This document shows, in pieces, positions 26,332 through 36,036 of a stretch of DNA of 64,000 bases. Source of the DNA: UBA10205 sp035289625 (GTDB lineage: Archaea > Iainarchaeota > Iainarchaeia > Iainarchaeales > Iainarchaeaceae). The number at the start of each line of letters is the position of its first letter. Positions within the stretch are counted from its first letter, which is position 1. Both the position numbers and the translations under genes were made by a program. The stretch is taken from contig DATDWP010000009.1 of the NCBI GenBank assembly GCA_035289625.1, positions 1 through 64,000 on the forward strand, in the 5' to 3' direction. The notes below the pieces were generated by a model. That model ran no database searches and was not told the origin of the DNA. It worked only from the letters and a program-made list of their open reading frames with translations.

Positions 26332-27458
26332 AAAACCACTTTTTGCATTTCTTCAAGCACTTTTTTGCAGCTCTTTTCCCGCGAATTTGCAATTGCAACT
26401 TTTATTATTTCTTCCCTTGAAAACTTCCTCTTGCCAGATCGCATTTCCGAAAACATTTTATTAAATTCACCCCAGTTTGATGCCACAAACCCGATTTTGT
26501 TTTTTCCTACAAAATTTTTGAGCTCGGTGTTGCCCTTTGAGGCTTTAGCTGCAATCGGAAGTCCTGCTGCAATGTAGTCAAACACCTTTGCGCCAAGCAC
26601 CTGCATTTCAAAATCAGGGTACGCAACAAGGCCGCAGTCGGCTGCAGAGAGGTACTTGTAGAGTTTTTCAAATTCGACATTGAAAATGAACTCGGACCTT
26701 TTTGTCAAATTGTTTTTCCCCAGTTCTTTTTGCATTTCAAATAAAAGATTTTTCTGGATTTTTGTCCCTTCAAAGCTTAAAATAAAAATGACCCTTGCAT
26801 TGTGTTTTTTGGCAAGTTCGGGGAAACTTTCCTTTACAAACCCGCCCAAATCCTTATCCCCGATCCCCCCGACATAAATAAATGTAAAATCCTCGCCCAA
26901 ATTGAATTCCCTGCGTGCACTCCTTCTCTCTTTTAAATCAAAGCGCACTTTAGCGGTATCGCTCCCGTTCGGGGCAAGGAACACCTTTTCTTTTTGCAGT
27001 GAAAATTTTTGTACTGCATTATCCAGGTATGGTTTATTGAGAAAGACCACCCTGTCGGAAAATTTATGTGTAACGCTTTCCATGAGTTCGAATATTTTAA
27101 ATTTCACTGAATTTGCCTTCTCAGGATCCATTTTTTTCATTACATCGGTAAAAGGGTCCTTTGCATCAAGCAAAAACCTCGATCCGCAAGCTTTTGCCGC
27201 AAAAAGGGCAAAAAAATTGTGGGTGAGGGGAGGGGAAGTCCCGATTATTGCATCAAACTTATTTTGCAAAATCAAAGATCCCAGTTCCAATATCCCGGAA
27301 TATCTTTTAACCGTAATAACTTCCACGGAACTTCTTTTTGGCGCAAAAACACTGACCTCATGGCCATGCCCTGCAAAATAATCCCTAAACGCATTAACCC
27401 TTACAACGCACGCCCCTTTTTCAGGTTCGGCATATGGGGTAATTATCAATATTTTCAT
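26328..27458 (-). CDS. Family 4 glycosyltransferase
   Basis: 376 residues. MKILIITPYAEPEKGACVVRV begins the acceptor domain. FTFIYVGGIGDKDLGGFV and YPDFEMQVLGAKVFDYIAAGLPI form the donor domain, where EMQVLGAKVFDY replaces a canonical E-x7-E. It overlaps the flippase gene upstream and the GT2 gene downstream by four bases each. It resembles wbuB/capsular amino-sugar transferases in layout, which is only suggestive. Confidence 0.85.
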   Translation of the reverse strand: MKILIITPYAEPEKGACVVRVNAFRDYFAGHGHEVSVFAPKRSSVEVITVKRYSGILELGSLILQNKFDAIIGTSPPLTHNFFALFAAKACGSRFLLDAKDPFTDVMKKMDPEKANSVKFKIFELMESVTHKFSDRVVFLNKPYLDNAVQKFSLQKEKVFLAPNGSDTAKVRFDLKERRSARREFNLGEDFTFIYVGGIGDKDLGGFVKESFPELAKKHNARVIFILSFEGTKIQKNLLFEMQKELGKNNLTKRSEFIFNVEFEKLYKYLSAADCGLVAYPDFEMQVLGAKVFDYIAAGLPIAAKASKGNTELKNFVGKNKIGFVASNWGEFNKMFSEMRSGKRKFSREEIIKVAIANSREKSCKKVLEEMQKVVL

Positions 27459-28804
27459 TTTTTGCCACCCAAAAAACCGATGGGATCGGCCAAAATTTTT
27501 TTCAACAAATCAAAATCATTCTTGTCCAAAACAAATAACTCAAATAATGAATATTTTGTATTTGTAATTCTTATCATTGCGTTCCTTTTGAGCAATAAAT
27601 CGATTAGCGGGGTTATAAGATGGTTTAATGCTATTCCGATCAAACCAAAATAGAATGTGAGTGCAGACCCTATGATTAGAGTAGAGGCAAGGACAATAAT
27701 TGAGAGGAATGTCAGCTCTTTTTGCGCCTTCAAATTATACAAAAATGGCTTTAGCGGAATGTTTAATATAAATATGAATACGGTCAGAAGCAAAACCCTC
27801 AAAACATTTGCATAAGGGACAAAATCCTGCCCAAGTATTGTGGCAATTGCAAATTCGCAAAAAACCATTAGAACTAAAATCCCCGGGATTGAGAGGTAGA
27901 GTATGTATTTTGTTGCGCGGAAAATAATTTTGCGTGAATCCTCAAGTTTTCCGAGCTTGCTTACCAATGGGTAAAATATTGTCTCCAGGGGCTCAAAAAT
28001 CCTTATTGCAATCACCTGGATCTTGAGCAAGGCCGAATAAATTCCAACTGCGCTCACCCCCAAAAAGAACCCAACAATCCAGAGGGAAATATTTGATTCA
28101 ATATTTCTTAGCTGTGAAAAAAGCACGCTCCACTTCCCGTGCTTTGAGAGCATTTCAAAAATACTGTCCTTCGCGCTTCCAATACCGGAAAAGGCGGCCA
28201 ATGGATGGGGGGTAGTTGTCCAAAAGGCACATAGTGTCAGTAATTCGGATGCAAACATCGCAATCAGCATCCCTTCAACGCTTGGCAGAAAGTATACTGC
28301 GGCTGCAATAAACCCAATTTTTAAAACCGCCTCATAAAAGAGGAATTCTGAATATCTTTTGAAATTAGAGGTAATTTGGATCTCAGTCGAATAAATATTT
28401 TTCACGGCCCCCAATACTATAAGTGCCGACACCAGCCTTATTATCAGCGTGATATCCTTTTGGAAATGATTTGCAATAATCTCTGCCCCCAGTATTGATA
28501 CTATTACAATGATCAGCATCACTGCGCACTGCAAAAGCAGATAACCGTTGAATAGTTTCACTGCGGTGCCTTTTTTCCCTTCATTTAAATCCTTTGCGGC
28601 ATCAGAAACCACCAATTTTCCCAAACCAAGGTCAAGGAAGATTGTTGCTATTGCAAGAATGCTAAGTGAGAGGGAAAGCAGGCCAAACCCGTACGCGCCA
28701 AGCACATTTATCATTATCAAAAAAGCAAAAAAATTCAGAACAGAGGTTGCAATATTGCTCCCTGAAATCATGGTGGCATCCCTAAATATTTCCCTCAAGC
28801 TCAA
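27455..28804 (-). CDS. Oligosaccharide flippase (Wzx/MOP family)
   Basis: About 449 residues with 12-14 membrane segments. The N-terminal part (ATMISGSNIATSVLNFFAF, then YGFGLLSLSLSI) matches polysaccharide-biosynthesis flippases. It should move lipid-linked oligosaccharides across the membrane. The start is taken at TTG 28804, which overlaps the preceding GT4 stop as TTGA and follows a ggggg stretch; a longer in-frame start at 28855 would overlap the GT4 by 55 bases. Genes upstream and downstream are glycosyltransferases. Confidence 0.8.
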   Translation of the reverse strand: MSLREIFRDATMISGSNIATSVLNFFAFLIMINVLGAYGFGLLSLSLSILAIATIFLDLGLGKLVVSDAAKDLNEGKKGTAVKLFNGYLLLQCAVMLIIVIVSILGAEIIANHFQKDITLIIRLVSALIVLGAVKNIYSTEIQITSNFKRYSEFLFYEAVLKIGFIAAAVYFLPSVEGMLIAMFASELLTLCAFWTTTPHPLAAFSGIGSAKDSIFEMLSKHGKWSVLFSQLRNIESNISLWIVGFFLGVSAVGIYSALLKIQVIAIRIFEPLETIFYPLVSKLGKLEDSRKIIFRATKYILYLSIPGILVLMVFCEFAIATILGQDFVPYANVLRVLLLTVFIFILNIPLKPFLYNLKAQKELTFLSIIVLASTLIIGSALTFYFGLIGIALNHLITPLIDLLLKRNAMIRITNTKYSLFELFVLDKNDFDLLKKILADPIGFLGGKK

Positions 28805-29892
28805 TTTCTTCCCCCGCTGTAAATTTTTTCCAACATTTTGAACTTTTCCCCCCAAGAAAAATCCTTTGAACGGAGCTGGGCATTTTTTGACAGGGATTTT
28901 TTTTGGGAAGAGTTCATATCAAGTGCGCTTTTTATATTTCCGGCAGCTATTTTGGGTTTTTCAAAGTCACAAAAAAGGCCGTTCACCCCTTCAGTTATTA
29001 TATTTGCAAACCCCTCATTTCTTCGAACTATTGGAATGCACCCACATGCCATTGCCTCGACTAAAGAAATCCCAAACCCTTCGTATTCTGATGCGGAAAC
29101 AAAATATTCAGACGATGAATAAAGCGCCCCAAGCTCATCTCGGAGCGGGTTTTGGGCAAATTTTACAAAACCCCCAATGCCTAGCTCCTTTGCTTTTCTT
29201 TTATAAAAATCAAGCAGGTTTCCCCAGTCAGTCCCTGCAATTATCAGGGTAAAATCTTTTTCTTCAAGCTGCGCAAATGCTTCCAGGAGTTTTTCAACCC
29301 TTTTATTTTTTGCAAACCTCCCGACAAATAAAAAAGAATTTTTTAATTTTTTCCCCTGCTTGAAGGCGGAAATTTCCACGCCGTTCTCAATGAGCACAAC
29401 ATTATTTGAAATTTTCCTGAACAGTTCATAATCATTATTACTAACAGCAATAACTTTGCTTGCGTGTGGCAAAATGAGCTTTTGGATCCAAAAAAAATAT
29501 AGGTTCTTTATAAATCCTATATTTTTTGTGTGGAATATCCCGCCGTGAGTGGAAACCACCACATTTTTTTTGTGAAAGGGCTTTGTGAGAATTAAAAGGT
29601 CCGAAAAAAACCCTATCCCATGAACGTGCAAAATGTCAGCATCAAAAATCCGTCCCAAAACTCCTGGGGCGATTTTGTAGTATTTCAAATCAAGAAAAGG
29701 GATCCTTCTCACAAAAATATTACCCAGTTTTTGGGTAGGCAAAAGCGGCTTAGATGAGTATGCGCACCTATCTAGGCATATCACTTCAATTTTGTGCTTT
29801 TTTGACGAAAAATATGTGCATATGTCCTCAACTACCCGCTCAACCCCTCCAATACAGGGGGAGAAATGGTTTGAAATTTGCACTATGTTCAT
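28801..29892 (-). CDS. Family 4 glycosyltransferase
   Basis: 363 residues. MNIVQISNHFSPCIGGVERVV is a textbook GT4 start. FLFVGRFAKNKRVEKLLEAF and YEGFGISLVEAMACGCIPIV (E-x7-E) complete the fold. ATG 29892 overlaps the GT2 stop as ATGA, so the 31 residues of the longer reading are not real. It lies in the same coupled run as the flippase. Confidence 0.9.
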   Translation of the reverse strand: MNIVQISNHFSPCIGGVERVVEDICTYFSSKKHKIEVICLDRCAYSSKPLLPTQKLGNIFVRRIPFLDLKYYKIAPGVLGRIFDADILHVHGIGFFSDLLILTKPFHKKNVVVSTHGGIFHTKNIGFIKNLYFFWIQKLILPHASKVIAVSNNDYELFRKISNNVVLIENGVEISAFKQGKKLKNSFLFVGRFAKNKRVEKLLEAFAQLEEKDFTLIIAGTDWGNLLDFYKRKAKELGIGGFVKFAQNPLRDELGALYSSSEYFVSASEYEGFGISLVEAMACGCIPIVRRNEGFANIITEGVNGLFCDFEKPKIAAGNIKSALDMNSSQKKSLSKNAQLRSKDFSWGEKFKMLEKIYSGGRN

Positions 29893-30878
29893 TTGAGCAC
29901 CTTGCGTATATACCCTGCAATTAGCCCTAATGAAAATACAGTTGTCCGCAGCGGCACTGCAAGAAGTGAAAAAATCCCTGCCCAAAAATCCCGTTGAATG
30001 GCAAAGAGGGTGAATTTTAGGCCGCTTGCAAACCCGATGATTGTAAAACCGGTTGAAATTGCAAGTGCGACAAATCCATAAAACTCATATCTGAAATAAA
30101 TAAGTGCGAGTGAGAGGAAGAAAAAAATTGTCCCTGCATAGGATGAAATTATCTGCAGCTTTATTTCAAATGTGGTGTAAGAGTCCTTTACAATCTTGTC
30201 CTTGTGCTTTGAATAGAGGTCCACACGGTAGAACGCCCGGTAGTATTTTGTTTTGAGGTATTTTTCCAACGTATCAGGATGGGTGTGCAGAACAATTGCA
30301 TTTGGGTTAAATACAAGTTTTTTTCCTTTTTTTGAAATTTTATAGCTAAGTTCAGGGTCCTCTCCTGATGCTTTTGGGAATGATTCATCAAAACCACCCG
30401 CTTCAAAAAAATCCTCTTTTCTATAAGCAGCAGAGTAGCTTCCGATCCAATCTAGCTGATCTGCCTTTTTCATAAGTTCATATCGCTCCTCTATTTCAAT
30501 TTGGGAAAACCTTGCAAGGAGTGATTTTTGTTCTGTTTTATAAGCCCCCTGCACCCCGACTACTTTTGGGTCTTTGAATGGAGAGAGCATTTCTGAAAGC
30601 CAGTTTTTTTGCGCAATGCAATCAGAATCCGTAAATACAAATATTTTGCACTTAGCTTTTCTGGCTCCTGCATTTCTTGCCTTTGCCGGGCCTGAATTTG
30701 ATTGCAAAATCACTTTTGCCCCGCTACTTTTTGCAATTTTTGCCGTCTCATCAGTTGAACCATCGTCAACTACAATTATTTCATAATCCCCGTCAAAAAT
30801 TTGGTTTTGCAAAGCCTCTATACAACCCTTGATTGTTTTTTGGCTATTGTATGCAGGTATTATTATGCTAGCGTCCAT
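29889..30878 (-). CDS. Family 2 glycosyltransferase with C-terminal membrane segments
   Basis: 329 residues. SIIIPAYNSQKTIKGCIEAL, VVDDGSTDETAKI and TDSDCIAQKNWLSEML are GT-A motifs. Three or four hydrophobic segments fill the last ~110 residues. The motif DSDCIAQKNWL is shared with the GT2s at 21988 and 38421, so the three may be paralogues with similar donors. It starts immediately after the methyltransferase stop. Confidence 0.85.
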   Translation of the reverse strand: MDASIIIPAYNSQKTIKGCIEALQNQIFDGDYEIIVVDDGSTDETAKIAKSSGAKVILQSNSGPAKARNAGARKAKCKIFVFTDSDCIAQKNWLSEMLSPFKDPKVVGVQGAYKTEQKSLLARFSQIEIEERYELMKKADQLDWIGSYSAAYRKEDFFEAGGFDESFPKASGEDPELSYKISKKGKKLVFNPNAIVLHTHPDTLEKYLKTKYYRAFYRVDLYSKHKDKIVKDSYTTFEIKLQIISSYAGTIFFFLSLALIYFRYEFYGFVALAISTGFTIIGFASGLKFTLFAIQRDFWAGIFSLLAVPLRTTVFSLGLIAGYIRKVLK

Positions 30879-31496
30879 TCAGTTCACTTTTATAGCCTTG
30901 AAAACCATTTCCTCTTGTAGTGATGCTGGCAAGAAGTTGTGCAATAAATTCCTGAAAAAAAAGCTCCATTTGTTTTTGCTTCCATAGCAGTTCTCCTCGC
31001 TATAGCGCATGCCAATATACTCCTGTACTTCAAACCCGTTCTTTTCCAAAAGCTCTTTTAGTTCTTTATAATTCAGAAGGCTTATGTGGATCGGTGTTTC
31101 ATATGAGTGCGTGATCCTGTTTACGAGGCTATCTTTATTTGGGGTTGTAATAATTATCACTCCGCCCTTTTTTAGCACCCTATTTGTCTGTGCGAGAAAT
31201 TTTGCAGGGCTTTGCACATGCTCTATTAATTCTCCCGCAAATACCGAATCAAAAAAATTGGGCTTGAAGGGGATTTTTTGGGCGCTTGCCTTCTTGTAGT
31301 GCGCAGAGTCCTTTTTAGTTTCAATATCGACCCCGTAAATATTTTTTTGGCCAAATTTTTCCAAAAATTTTTGGTGGATCCCGCCAACGCTATACCCGAC
31401 ATCGAGTATTTTTCCACTCAAATTCTGCAGTGCAAATTCTACCCTGTCCATTCCAAAACCCGCTTTAAAATCAGCATAAATAATGCCTTTTGGCAT
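30879..31496 (-). CDS. Class I SAM-dependent methyltransferase
   Basis: 205 residues. ILDVGYSVGGIHQKFLE is a slightly unusual motif I (G-Y-S for G-C-G). VFAGELIEHV and LKKGGVIIITTPN are the following motifs. It probably methylates a glycan or lipid intermediate. It is the first gene in the minus-strand run that ends at 25552 and is joined directly to a GT2. Confidence 0.75.
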   Translation of the reverse strand: MPKGIIYADFKAGFGMDRVEFALQNLSGKILDVGYSVGGIHQKFLEKFGQKNIYGVDIETKKDSAHYKKASAQKIPFKPNFFDSVFAGELIEHVQSPAKFLAQTNRVLKKGGVIIITTPNKDSLVNRITHSYETPIHISLLNYKELKELLEKNGFEVQEYIGMRYSEENCYGSKNKWSFFFRNLLHNFLPASLQEEMVFKAIKVN

Positions 31497-31521
31497 TTAA
31501 ATATTGGTTTTGGTACAGGCC

Positions 31522-31881
31522 TTAATGTTTCTTTTCATATTTTCTGCGCATTTTCATAAAAAATGCTTTTAGATCCTCTTTAGATATTGTAGGTAATCTC
31601 ATCTGCTTTAATCCCTCATTTATTGAATCATAATTCTCTTTTGCCAAAAAATTAAACCTAAACATGTACTCTAGCGTAGCCCCTGATTCTGCGGCTACAG
31701 TCACTGCCCGCAAAAGAAAGGCAGCCTCTTTTACAAAATCAGCTCGTGTATCAAAAGGGAGCTTTTGCAGGGCCATGAGCTTATTTTCCAAACTTAAAAG
31801 CCCCTTCGGCTGTGGGGTTGTTCGCATTGGGCGAAAAGCAGTTCGTTTAGGTCTTGCTTTTGGCCTGCTTTGGTTTTGCAT
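31522..31881 (-). CDS. Hypothetical basic protein (119 residues)
   Basis: The first ~30 residues are Arg/Lys/Pro-rich and low complexity (QNQSRPKARPKRTAF). The remainder is predicted helical, with a Lys/Arg-rich tail (KKMRRKYEKKH). No family is recognised. It lies between a methyltransferase and a radical SAM gene on the same strand. ATG 31881 is used; a start nine bases upstream is possible. Basic termini would suit a nucleic-acid or membrane-surface contact, but no function can be given. Confidence 0.55.
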   Translation of the reverse strand: MQNQSRPKARPKRTAFRPMRTTPQPKGLLSLENKLMALQKLPFDTRADFVKEAAFLLRAVTVAAESGATLEYMFRFNFLAKENYDSINEGLKQMRLPTISKEDLKAFFMKMRRKYEKKH

Positions 31882-31894
31882 AATTAGCACTTAT

Positions 31895-33394
31895 TTACGT
31901 TGCGGGTTCAACCTGTTTTTCTGCTGCTGCTTTTTTCCAAAAGTCGACGTTTAAGAGGTATTTTGCAAATGTGCGCGCTCCCATCATAAGTCTTGGCGCT
32001 TCCCGCGGCTGGGTGATCATCAATTTTACCCTGCTTAGAATGTACTCCGGTCTCCAATAGAATTCCTTTCGTGCCAAGTCGCATCCTTCAACAAGATCTC
32101 TTGCTGATAATTTATCAGTATTTAGTATTGTGCTATGTGTGCCTTCCGGAGTTAGCCACTCATCCCAGTTGGTTGTTGTTAGGAATTTATTTTCAGATGC
32201 CCATTTGAAAGCTTCTGTTCCGGGATAGAGCATTAGGGGGAAGAACTGCGCAGTATCGGGCTCTAGTTTTTTTGCCCACTCGACAGTTTTTTTAATCGTC
32301 TCTTTTGTCTCGCCGTTATTTCCAAGCATAAAGCAGCCGTGCACTAGGATATTTGCTTTTTTTGTATCAACCATGAACTGCTCAATCTTCTCAATGCGCG
32401 TACCCTTCTTTATGTTGTTTAGTATCTGCTGGTCTGCGCTCTCAAATCCAACACACAAAAGCCTGCACCCGGCTTTTTTCATCCAGTTCAGTGTTTCAAG
32501 ATCAACATCAGCCCTAGCATTGCAGGTCCATGTGACATTGAGCTTTCTTGTTTCGATTTCTTTGCAAATCTCAATCATTCTCTGCTTATCTTGCGTCATG
32601 GTATCATCTTCTATCATAATGTCTTTTACATATGGCAAATTCTTTGAAATCCATTCAAATTCATCAACAACATTTTTCGGACTCCTTGCCCTGTATGAGT
32701 GACCTGTTAGGGTTTGTGGGAATTTGCAAAACGTGCACCTGAATTTGCAGCCCCTTCCTGTAATTATTGTAACCTCCGGGTATAGAACCGATGGGTAAAA
32801 ATAATCCCTTATGCGAAGGTGCCTATTGTACACTTCGCTCGCAAATGGCATTGAGTCAAGCCCGTCTTCTTCAATTGGCGGCATATTCGGGGTGAATTTC
32901 ACTTTTCCATCTTCGCCCCAATAAGTAATACCCAAAACGCTATCAAGTGGCTTTTTGTTTTCAAGTGCAACAGCAAGATCCCTTATTATAAAATCATATT
33001 CGCCGCGCGCAACAGCATCGATTTTTTTACTCGCGCGAAGTGAGAGTTCCGGAAGCGCTCCAACATGTGTCCCTACCATTATTGCAAATGCTTCCGGCCT
33101 TGTATCTTTTAGAGTTTCAACAACCTTAACATCATTATTAAAACTTGCAGTGACAGAATCAACAACCATCAAATCAGGTTTCCAATCCTTAACAATTTCC
33201 ACTACTTCTTCTAGCTTCATTCCAGAGGCCGGGCAATCCAAAAGCTTCACATCATGGCCGGCTTGCTCTAAAACACCTGTTGCATACCCCATCCAAATCG
33301 GATAGTACACACAGCCGCCTTTTGAAATTGCCGGTGATCTAGACGTTCTAGAGAACCTGAACAAAAACGGCGGATTTAGCATCAAGATTTTCAT
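31895..33394 (-). CDS. B12-binding-domain radical SAM protein
   Basis: 499 residues. The N-terminal ~170 residues look like a cobalamin-binding domain. The radical SAM cluster site is C-x3-C-x2-C in GRGCKFRCTFCKF near residue 215. GFESADQQILNNIKKGTR and VHGCFMLGNNGETKETI are conserved positions of the BchE/hopanoid-methylase-like group. Such enzymes methylate unactivated carbons or rearrange substrates. In this glycan setting C-methylation of a sugar or lipid is possible, but it is not demonstrated. Confidence 0.85.
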   Translation of the reverse strand: MKILMLNPPFLFRFSRTSRSPAISKGGCVYYPIWMGYATGVLEQAGHDVKLLDCPASGMKLEEVVEIVKDWKPDLMVVDSVTASFNNDVKVVETLKDTRPEAFAIMVGTHVGALPELSLRASKKIDAVARGEYDFIIRDLAVALENKKPLDSVLGITYWGEDGKVKFTPNMPPIEEDGLDSMPFASEVYNRHLRIRDYFYPSVLYPEVTIITGRGCKFRCTFCKFPQTLTGHSYRARSPKNVVDEFEWISKNLPYVKDIMIEDDTMTQDKQRMIEICKEIETRKLNVTWTCNARADVDLETLNWMKKAGCRLLCVGFESADQQILNNIKKGTRIEKIEQFMVDTKKANILVHGCFMLGNNGETKETIKKTVEWAKKLEPDTAQFFPLMLYPGTEAFKWASENKFLTTTNWDEWLTPEGTHSTILNTDKLSARDLVEGCDLARKEFYWRPEYILSRVKLMITQPREAPRLMMGARTFAKYLLNVDFWKKAAAEKQVEPAT

Positions 33395-33503
33395 GGTAGT
33401 ACCCTACTCATTATCATTACATTAATTAGTGTCTTATATCTCTTTAATAAATGTCTTTGAGTTTAAAAAGCTTTTTTGGTACAAAGGCGGCTTAAAATCC
33501 CTA

Positions 33504-34088
33504 TTAATCTTTGCGCAATTTCCAATAAATCTGGTAGCACAGGTTGGGTATATAGTGTGCAAGCTTTGGCCTCAAAAATGCAGGGATTATCAAAGCTGGT
33601 TTTGTGAAAAACAGTTCCGTTTGCTCAATTTTGAATTTTGCCCTACTGTACCTGCTAAATGTCCCCGTTCTTGTATACCAATCGGCAATGGTGGTTTCAC
33701 AAAACATTATGTGGTGAAACGGCGTTTGGCCAAAATTATATGAATTATAATATGGCACTTCAACATGCAGAATTGCCCCGGGCTTCATCACGCGATAAAT
33801 CTCAGTCAAAACATTGTCAAATTCAAATGTGTGCTCTAAAAAGTTGAGGCAAAAAACCTCATCAAAATAATTGTCTTTATACGGAATCTTTTCAGAGTCT
33901 TTCCAAAGTTTGTCAGCATCAGAGAGATTGTCATAATCAATCCCTATTGAGCCCGGCATTTTCCTCTTCCCGCAGGCAACATCGAGAACCTTCCAATCCC
34001 TGTTCGGGGGCTTGTAGGAATTTACCCTCTCGGTTGTCCAATGTCCGACTCCTGCGGCGCTGTTTGAGAATGAGTGTATGGTGTTCAT
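33504..34088 (-). CDS. Class I SAM-dependent methyltransferase
   Basis: 194 residues. VLDVACGKRKMPGSIGIDYDNL is motif I and II, with VFCLNFLEHTFEFDNVLTEIYRVMKPGAILHVEVPYYN downstream split across motifs IV-VI. The family is Methyltransf_11-like. It follows RmlB and RmlA on the same strand, so a dTDP-sugar or glycan substrate is plausible. The start is the first in-frame ATG after the RmlA-like stop. Confidence 0.75.
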   Translation of the reverse strand: MNTIHSFSNSAAGVGHWTTERVNSYKPPNRDWKVLDVACGKRKMPGSIGIDYDNLSDADKLWKDSEKIPYKDNYFDEVFCLNFLEHTFEFDNVLTEIYRVMKPGAILHVEVPYYNSYNFGQTPFHHIMFCETTIADWYTRTGTFSRYSRAKFKIEQTELFFTKPALIIPAFLRPKLAHYIPNLCYQIYWKLRKD

Positions 34089-34095
34089 GCCAAAA

Positions 34096-34821
34096 TCACT
34101 TTTTCTTGCTCTGCGAAACTATTTCATTTGCGCGCAAGAGTTCATCAAATGAACCTGCATCGAGCCACTGGTCTTTCAATTTGCTCGCCTTCAATGACCC
34201 ATCTTTTATGTAGTGGTTGTGGATATCAGTTATTTCAAGTTCGCCCCGGCCAGAGGGTTTTAATTTTTTTATAATTCCAAATACGTGGGGCGTGTACATA
34301 TACACCCCTACAGCAACAAAATTTGTGGGCGGGTCTTTTGGCTTTTCAATAACCTTTGTGACCTTTTCCCCATCAATAACGGCAACGCCGGCCTTGCGTG
34401 CCTCTTCGGTTGTTGTTTTGTATAGAAGAATGCGCGATTTCTCATTCCCTCTTTCAAATTCCTCTACGAACTGGCCAATATCATCAAACAATATGTTGTC
34501 CCCGTTTATGGAAACAAACTTTTCATTGCCAACAAATTCCTCTGCAAGAGCGATTGCCTGTGGCAAGCCTCCAGCCTCATCCTGCACGCGGAAAGTGAAA
34601 TTCACCCCGAATTCCTTTCCGGAACCTAAAAGCCCGAACACATCGCCGGCATGGCTTGTGCCTGTGACCACTAAGATTTCTGTGATGCCTGCTTTTTTTA
34701 ATGTCTCAATCGGGTAGTAGATCATTGGCTTGTTATAAATTGGCAGCAAGTGTTTGTTGGTACTCCGAGTTAGCGGAAGCAGCCTGCTGCCAGTTCCGCC
34801 TGCAAGAATTACTCCCTTCAT
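34096..34821 (-). CDS. rmlA: Glucose-1-phosphate thymidylyltransferase-like nucleotidyltransferase
   Basis: 241 residues. KGVILAGGTGSRLLPLT is the nucleotide loop, KHLLPIYNKPMIYYPIETL the next, and GEL-EITDIHNHY is near the end. RmlA makes dTDP-glucose from dTTP and glucose-1-phosphate. ATG 34821 overlaps the RmlB stop as ATGA; an upstream start at 34875 would overlap by 58 bases. At about 240 residues it is shorter than bacterial RmlA (about 290) and resembles archaeal-type short forms. Confidence 0.85.
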   Translation of the reverse strand: MKGVILAGGTGSRLLPLTRSTNKHLLPIYNKPMIYYPIETLKKAGITEILVVTGTSHAGDVFGLLGSGKEFGVNFTFRVQDEAGGLPQAIALAEEFVGNEKFVSINGDNILFDDIGQFVEEFERGNEKSRILLYKTTTEEARKAGVAVIDGEKVTKVIEKPKDPPTNFVAVGVYMYTPHVFGIIKKLKPSGRGELEITDIHNHYIKDGSLKASKLKDQWLDAGSFDELLRANEIVSQSKKK

Positions 34822-35795
34822 TTTTCCACCCATGTTTTGAGCGGCTTCCACCACCACTCGTTCTTTGCATACCAATCAACCGTCTCTTTGAGCCCCTGCT
34901 CAAAATCCTTTTCGGGTTTCCACCCAAGCGATTTTATTTTCGAGCTATCAAGGCTATACCTTCTGTCATGCCCTTTCCTGTCCGCAACTTTTTGCACCAT
35001 TTCCTCTCCTTTGCCTAAAAGCTTGAGGATTTTTTTTGTAAGGTCGATGTTTCCAAGCTCGTTTCCGCCGCCGATATTGTAGATCTCCCCGCTCTTGCCA
35101 TTTTGGGCAGCGAGCAAAATCGCGCGGCAGTTGTCCTGCACATGCAGCCAGTCGCGGATGTTCTTCCCATCTCCATAGAGCGGCACTTTTTTGCCTTCCA
35201 GCAAATTTGTAATAAAGAGCGGTATCACTTTCTCGGGGTATTGGCAGGGGCCGTAATTGTTTGAACTTCTAGTAACAATTAAATCAAAACCAAATGTAGT
35301 GTGGTAGCTTAGCGCCAAAAGATCTCCGGCTGCTTTGCAAGCAGAATATGGGTTCCGCGGTTCTAATCTATCCGTTTCTTTTGAAGATCCCTTTTCAACG
35401 CTCCCGTAAACTTCATCAGTGCTAACCTGCAAATAGCGCTTCACGCCGGATTTGATCGAGCACTCAACCATGTTTTTTGTGCCCATTACATTGGTGTGCA
35501 CAAACGCGCTTGCATCATTTATGGAATTATCAACATGGCTCTCTGCCGCAAAATTAAAAACCGTGTCAACCCCGTCAAGGGCTTTTTGCACAATTTTTTT
35601 ATCGGCAATATCGCCTTTTAAAAAAGTGTATCTTTTCTCTTTTTCAAGCCCCTTCAAATTATTTTGGTTACCGGCATATGTCAAAATGTCGAGGTTAACC
35701 ACTTCTAAATCGGTTTCATCAATCAAAAGGTGCACAAAATTGCTTCCGATAAATCCAGATCCGCCAGTTACAAGTACCCTATCCAATTTCACCAC
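34818..35795 (-). CDS. rmlB: dTDP-glucose 4,6-dehydratase
   Basis: 325 residues. GGSGFIGSNFVHLL binds NAD; STDEVYGS and YSACKAAGD supply the active-site threonine/serine and Tyr-Lys pair. ITRSSNNYGPCQYPEKVIPLF is characteristic of RmlB. The product dTDP-4-keto-6-deoxyglucose would feed C-methylation or isomerisation. No RmlC or RmlD homologue that completes rhamnose synthesis is visible. The cupin at 11549 and C-methyltransferase at 11989 could act after it. Confidence 0.9.
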   Translation of the reverse strand: MVKLDRVLVTGGSGFIGSNFVHLLIDETDLEVVNLDILTYAGNQNNLKGLEKEKRYTFLKGDIADKKIVQKALDGVDTVFNFAAESHVDNSINDASAFVHTNVMGTKNMVECSIKSGVKRYLQVSTDEVYGSVEKGSSKETDRLEPRNPYSACKAAGDLLALSYHTTFGFDLIVTRSSNNYGPCQYPEKVIPLFITNLLEGKKVPLYGDGKNIRDWLHVQDNCRAILLAAQNGKSGEIYNIGGGNELGNIDLTKKILKLLGKGEEMVQKVADRKGHDRRYSLDSSKIKSLGWKPEKDFEQGLKETVDWYAKNEWWWKPLKTWVEK

Positions 35796-36036
35796 TTAAA
35801 TAACATTGCAATGTCTAGGTAAATAAAGGCTTTTGGTGCAGCATTGTGGCTCCCAGTATAAGAGCAAAACCACAGTCAAGGCTTCATTGATTGGAAAGGC
35901 CAGCCGTACAAATTCAATGTTTTGAAGGCTGGCATGGTCTTGGGTGGTTTTTTTGCAAGCAATCCATTTGCATTTATAATCCCTAACTAATACTTTGAAT
36001 AGTCTTTGAGAAGTCTTTGAATATTTGGTGATATTG

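Noticed and set aside
28805..28855. Longer N terminus of the Wzx-like flippase
   Set aside because: Overlaps the GT4 coding sequence by 55 bases; TTG 28804 gives a TTGA overlap like its neighbours.
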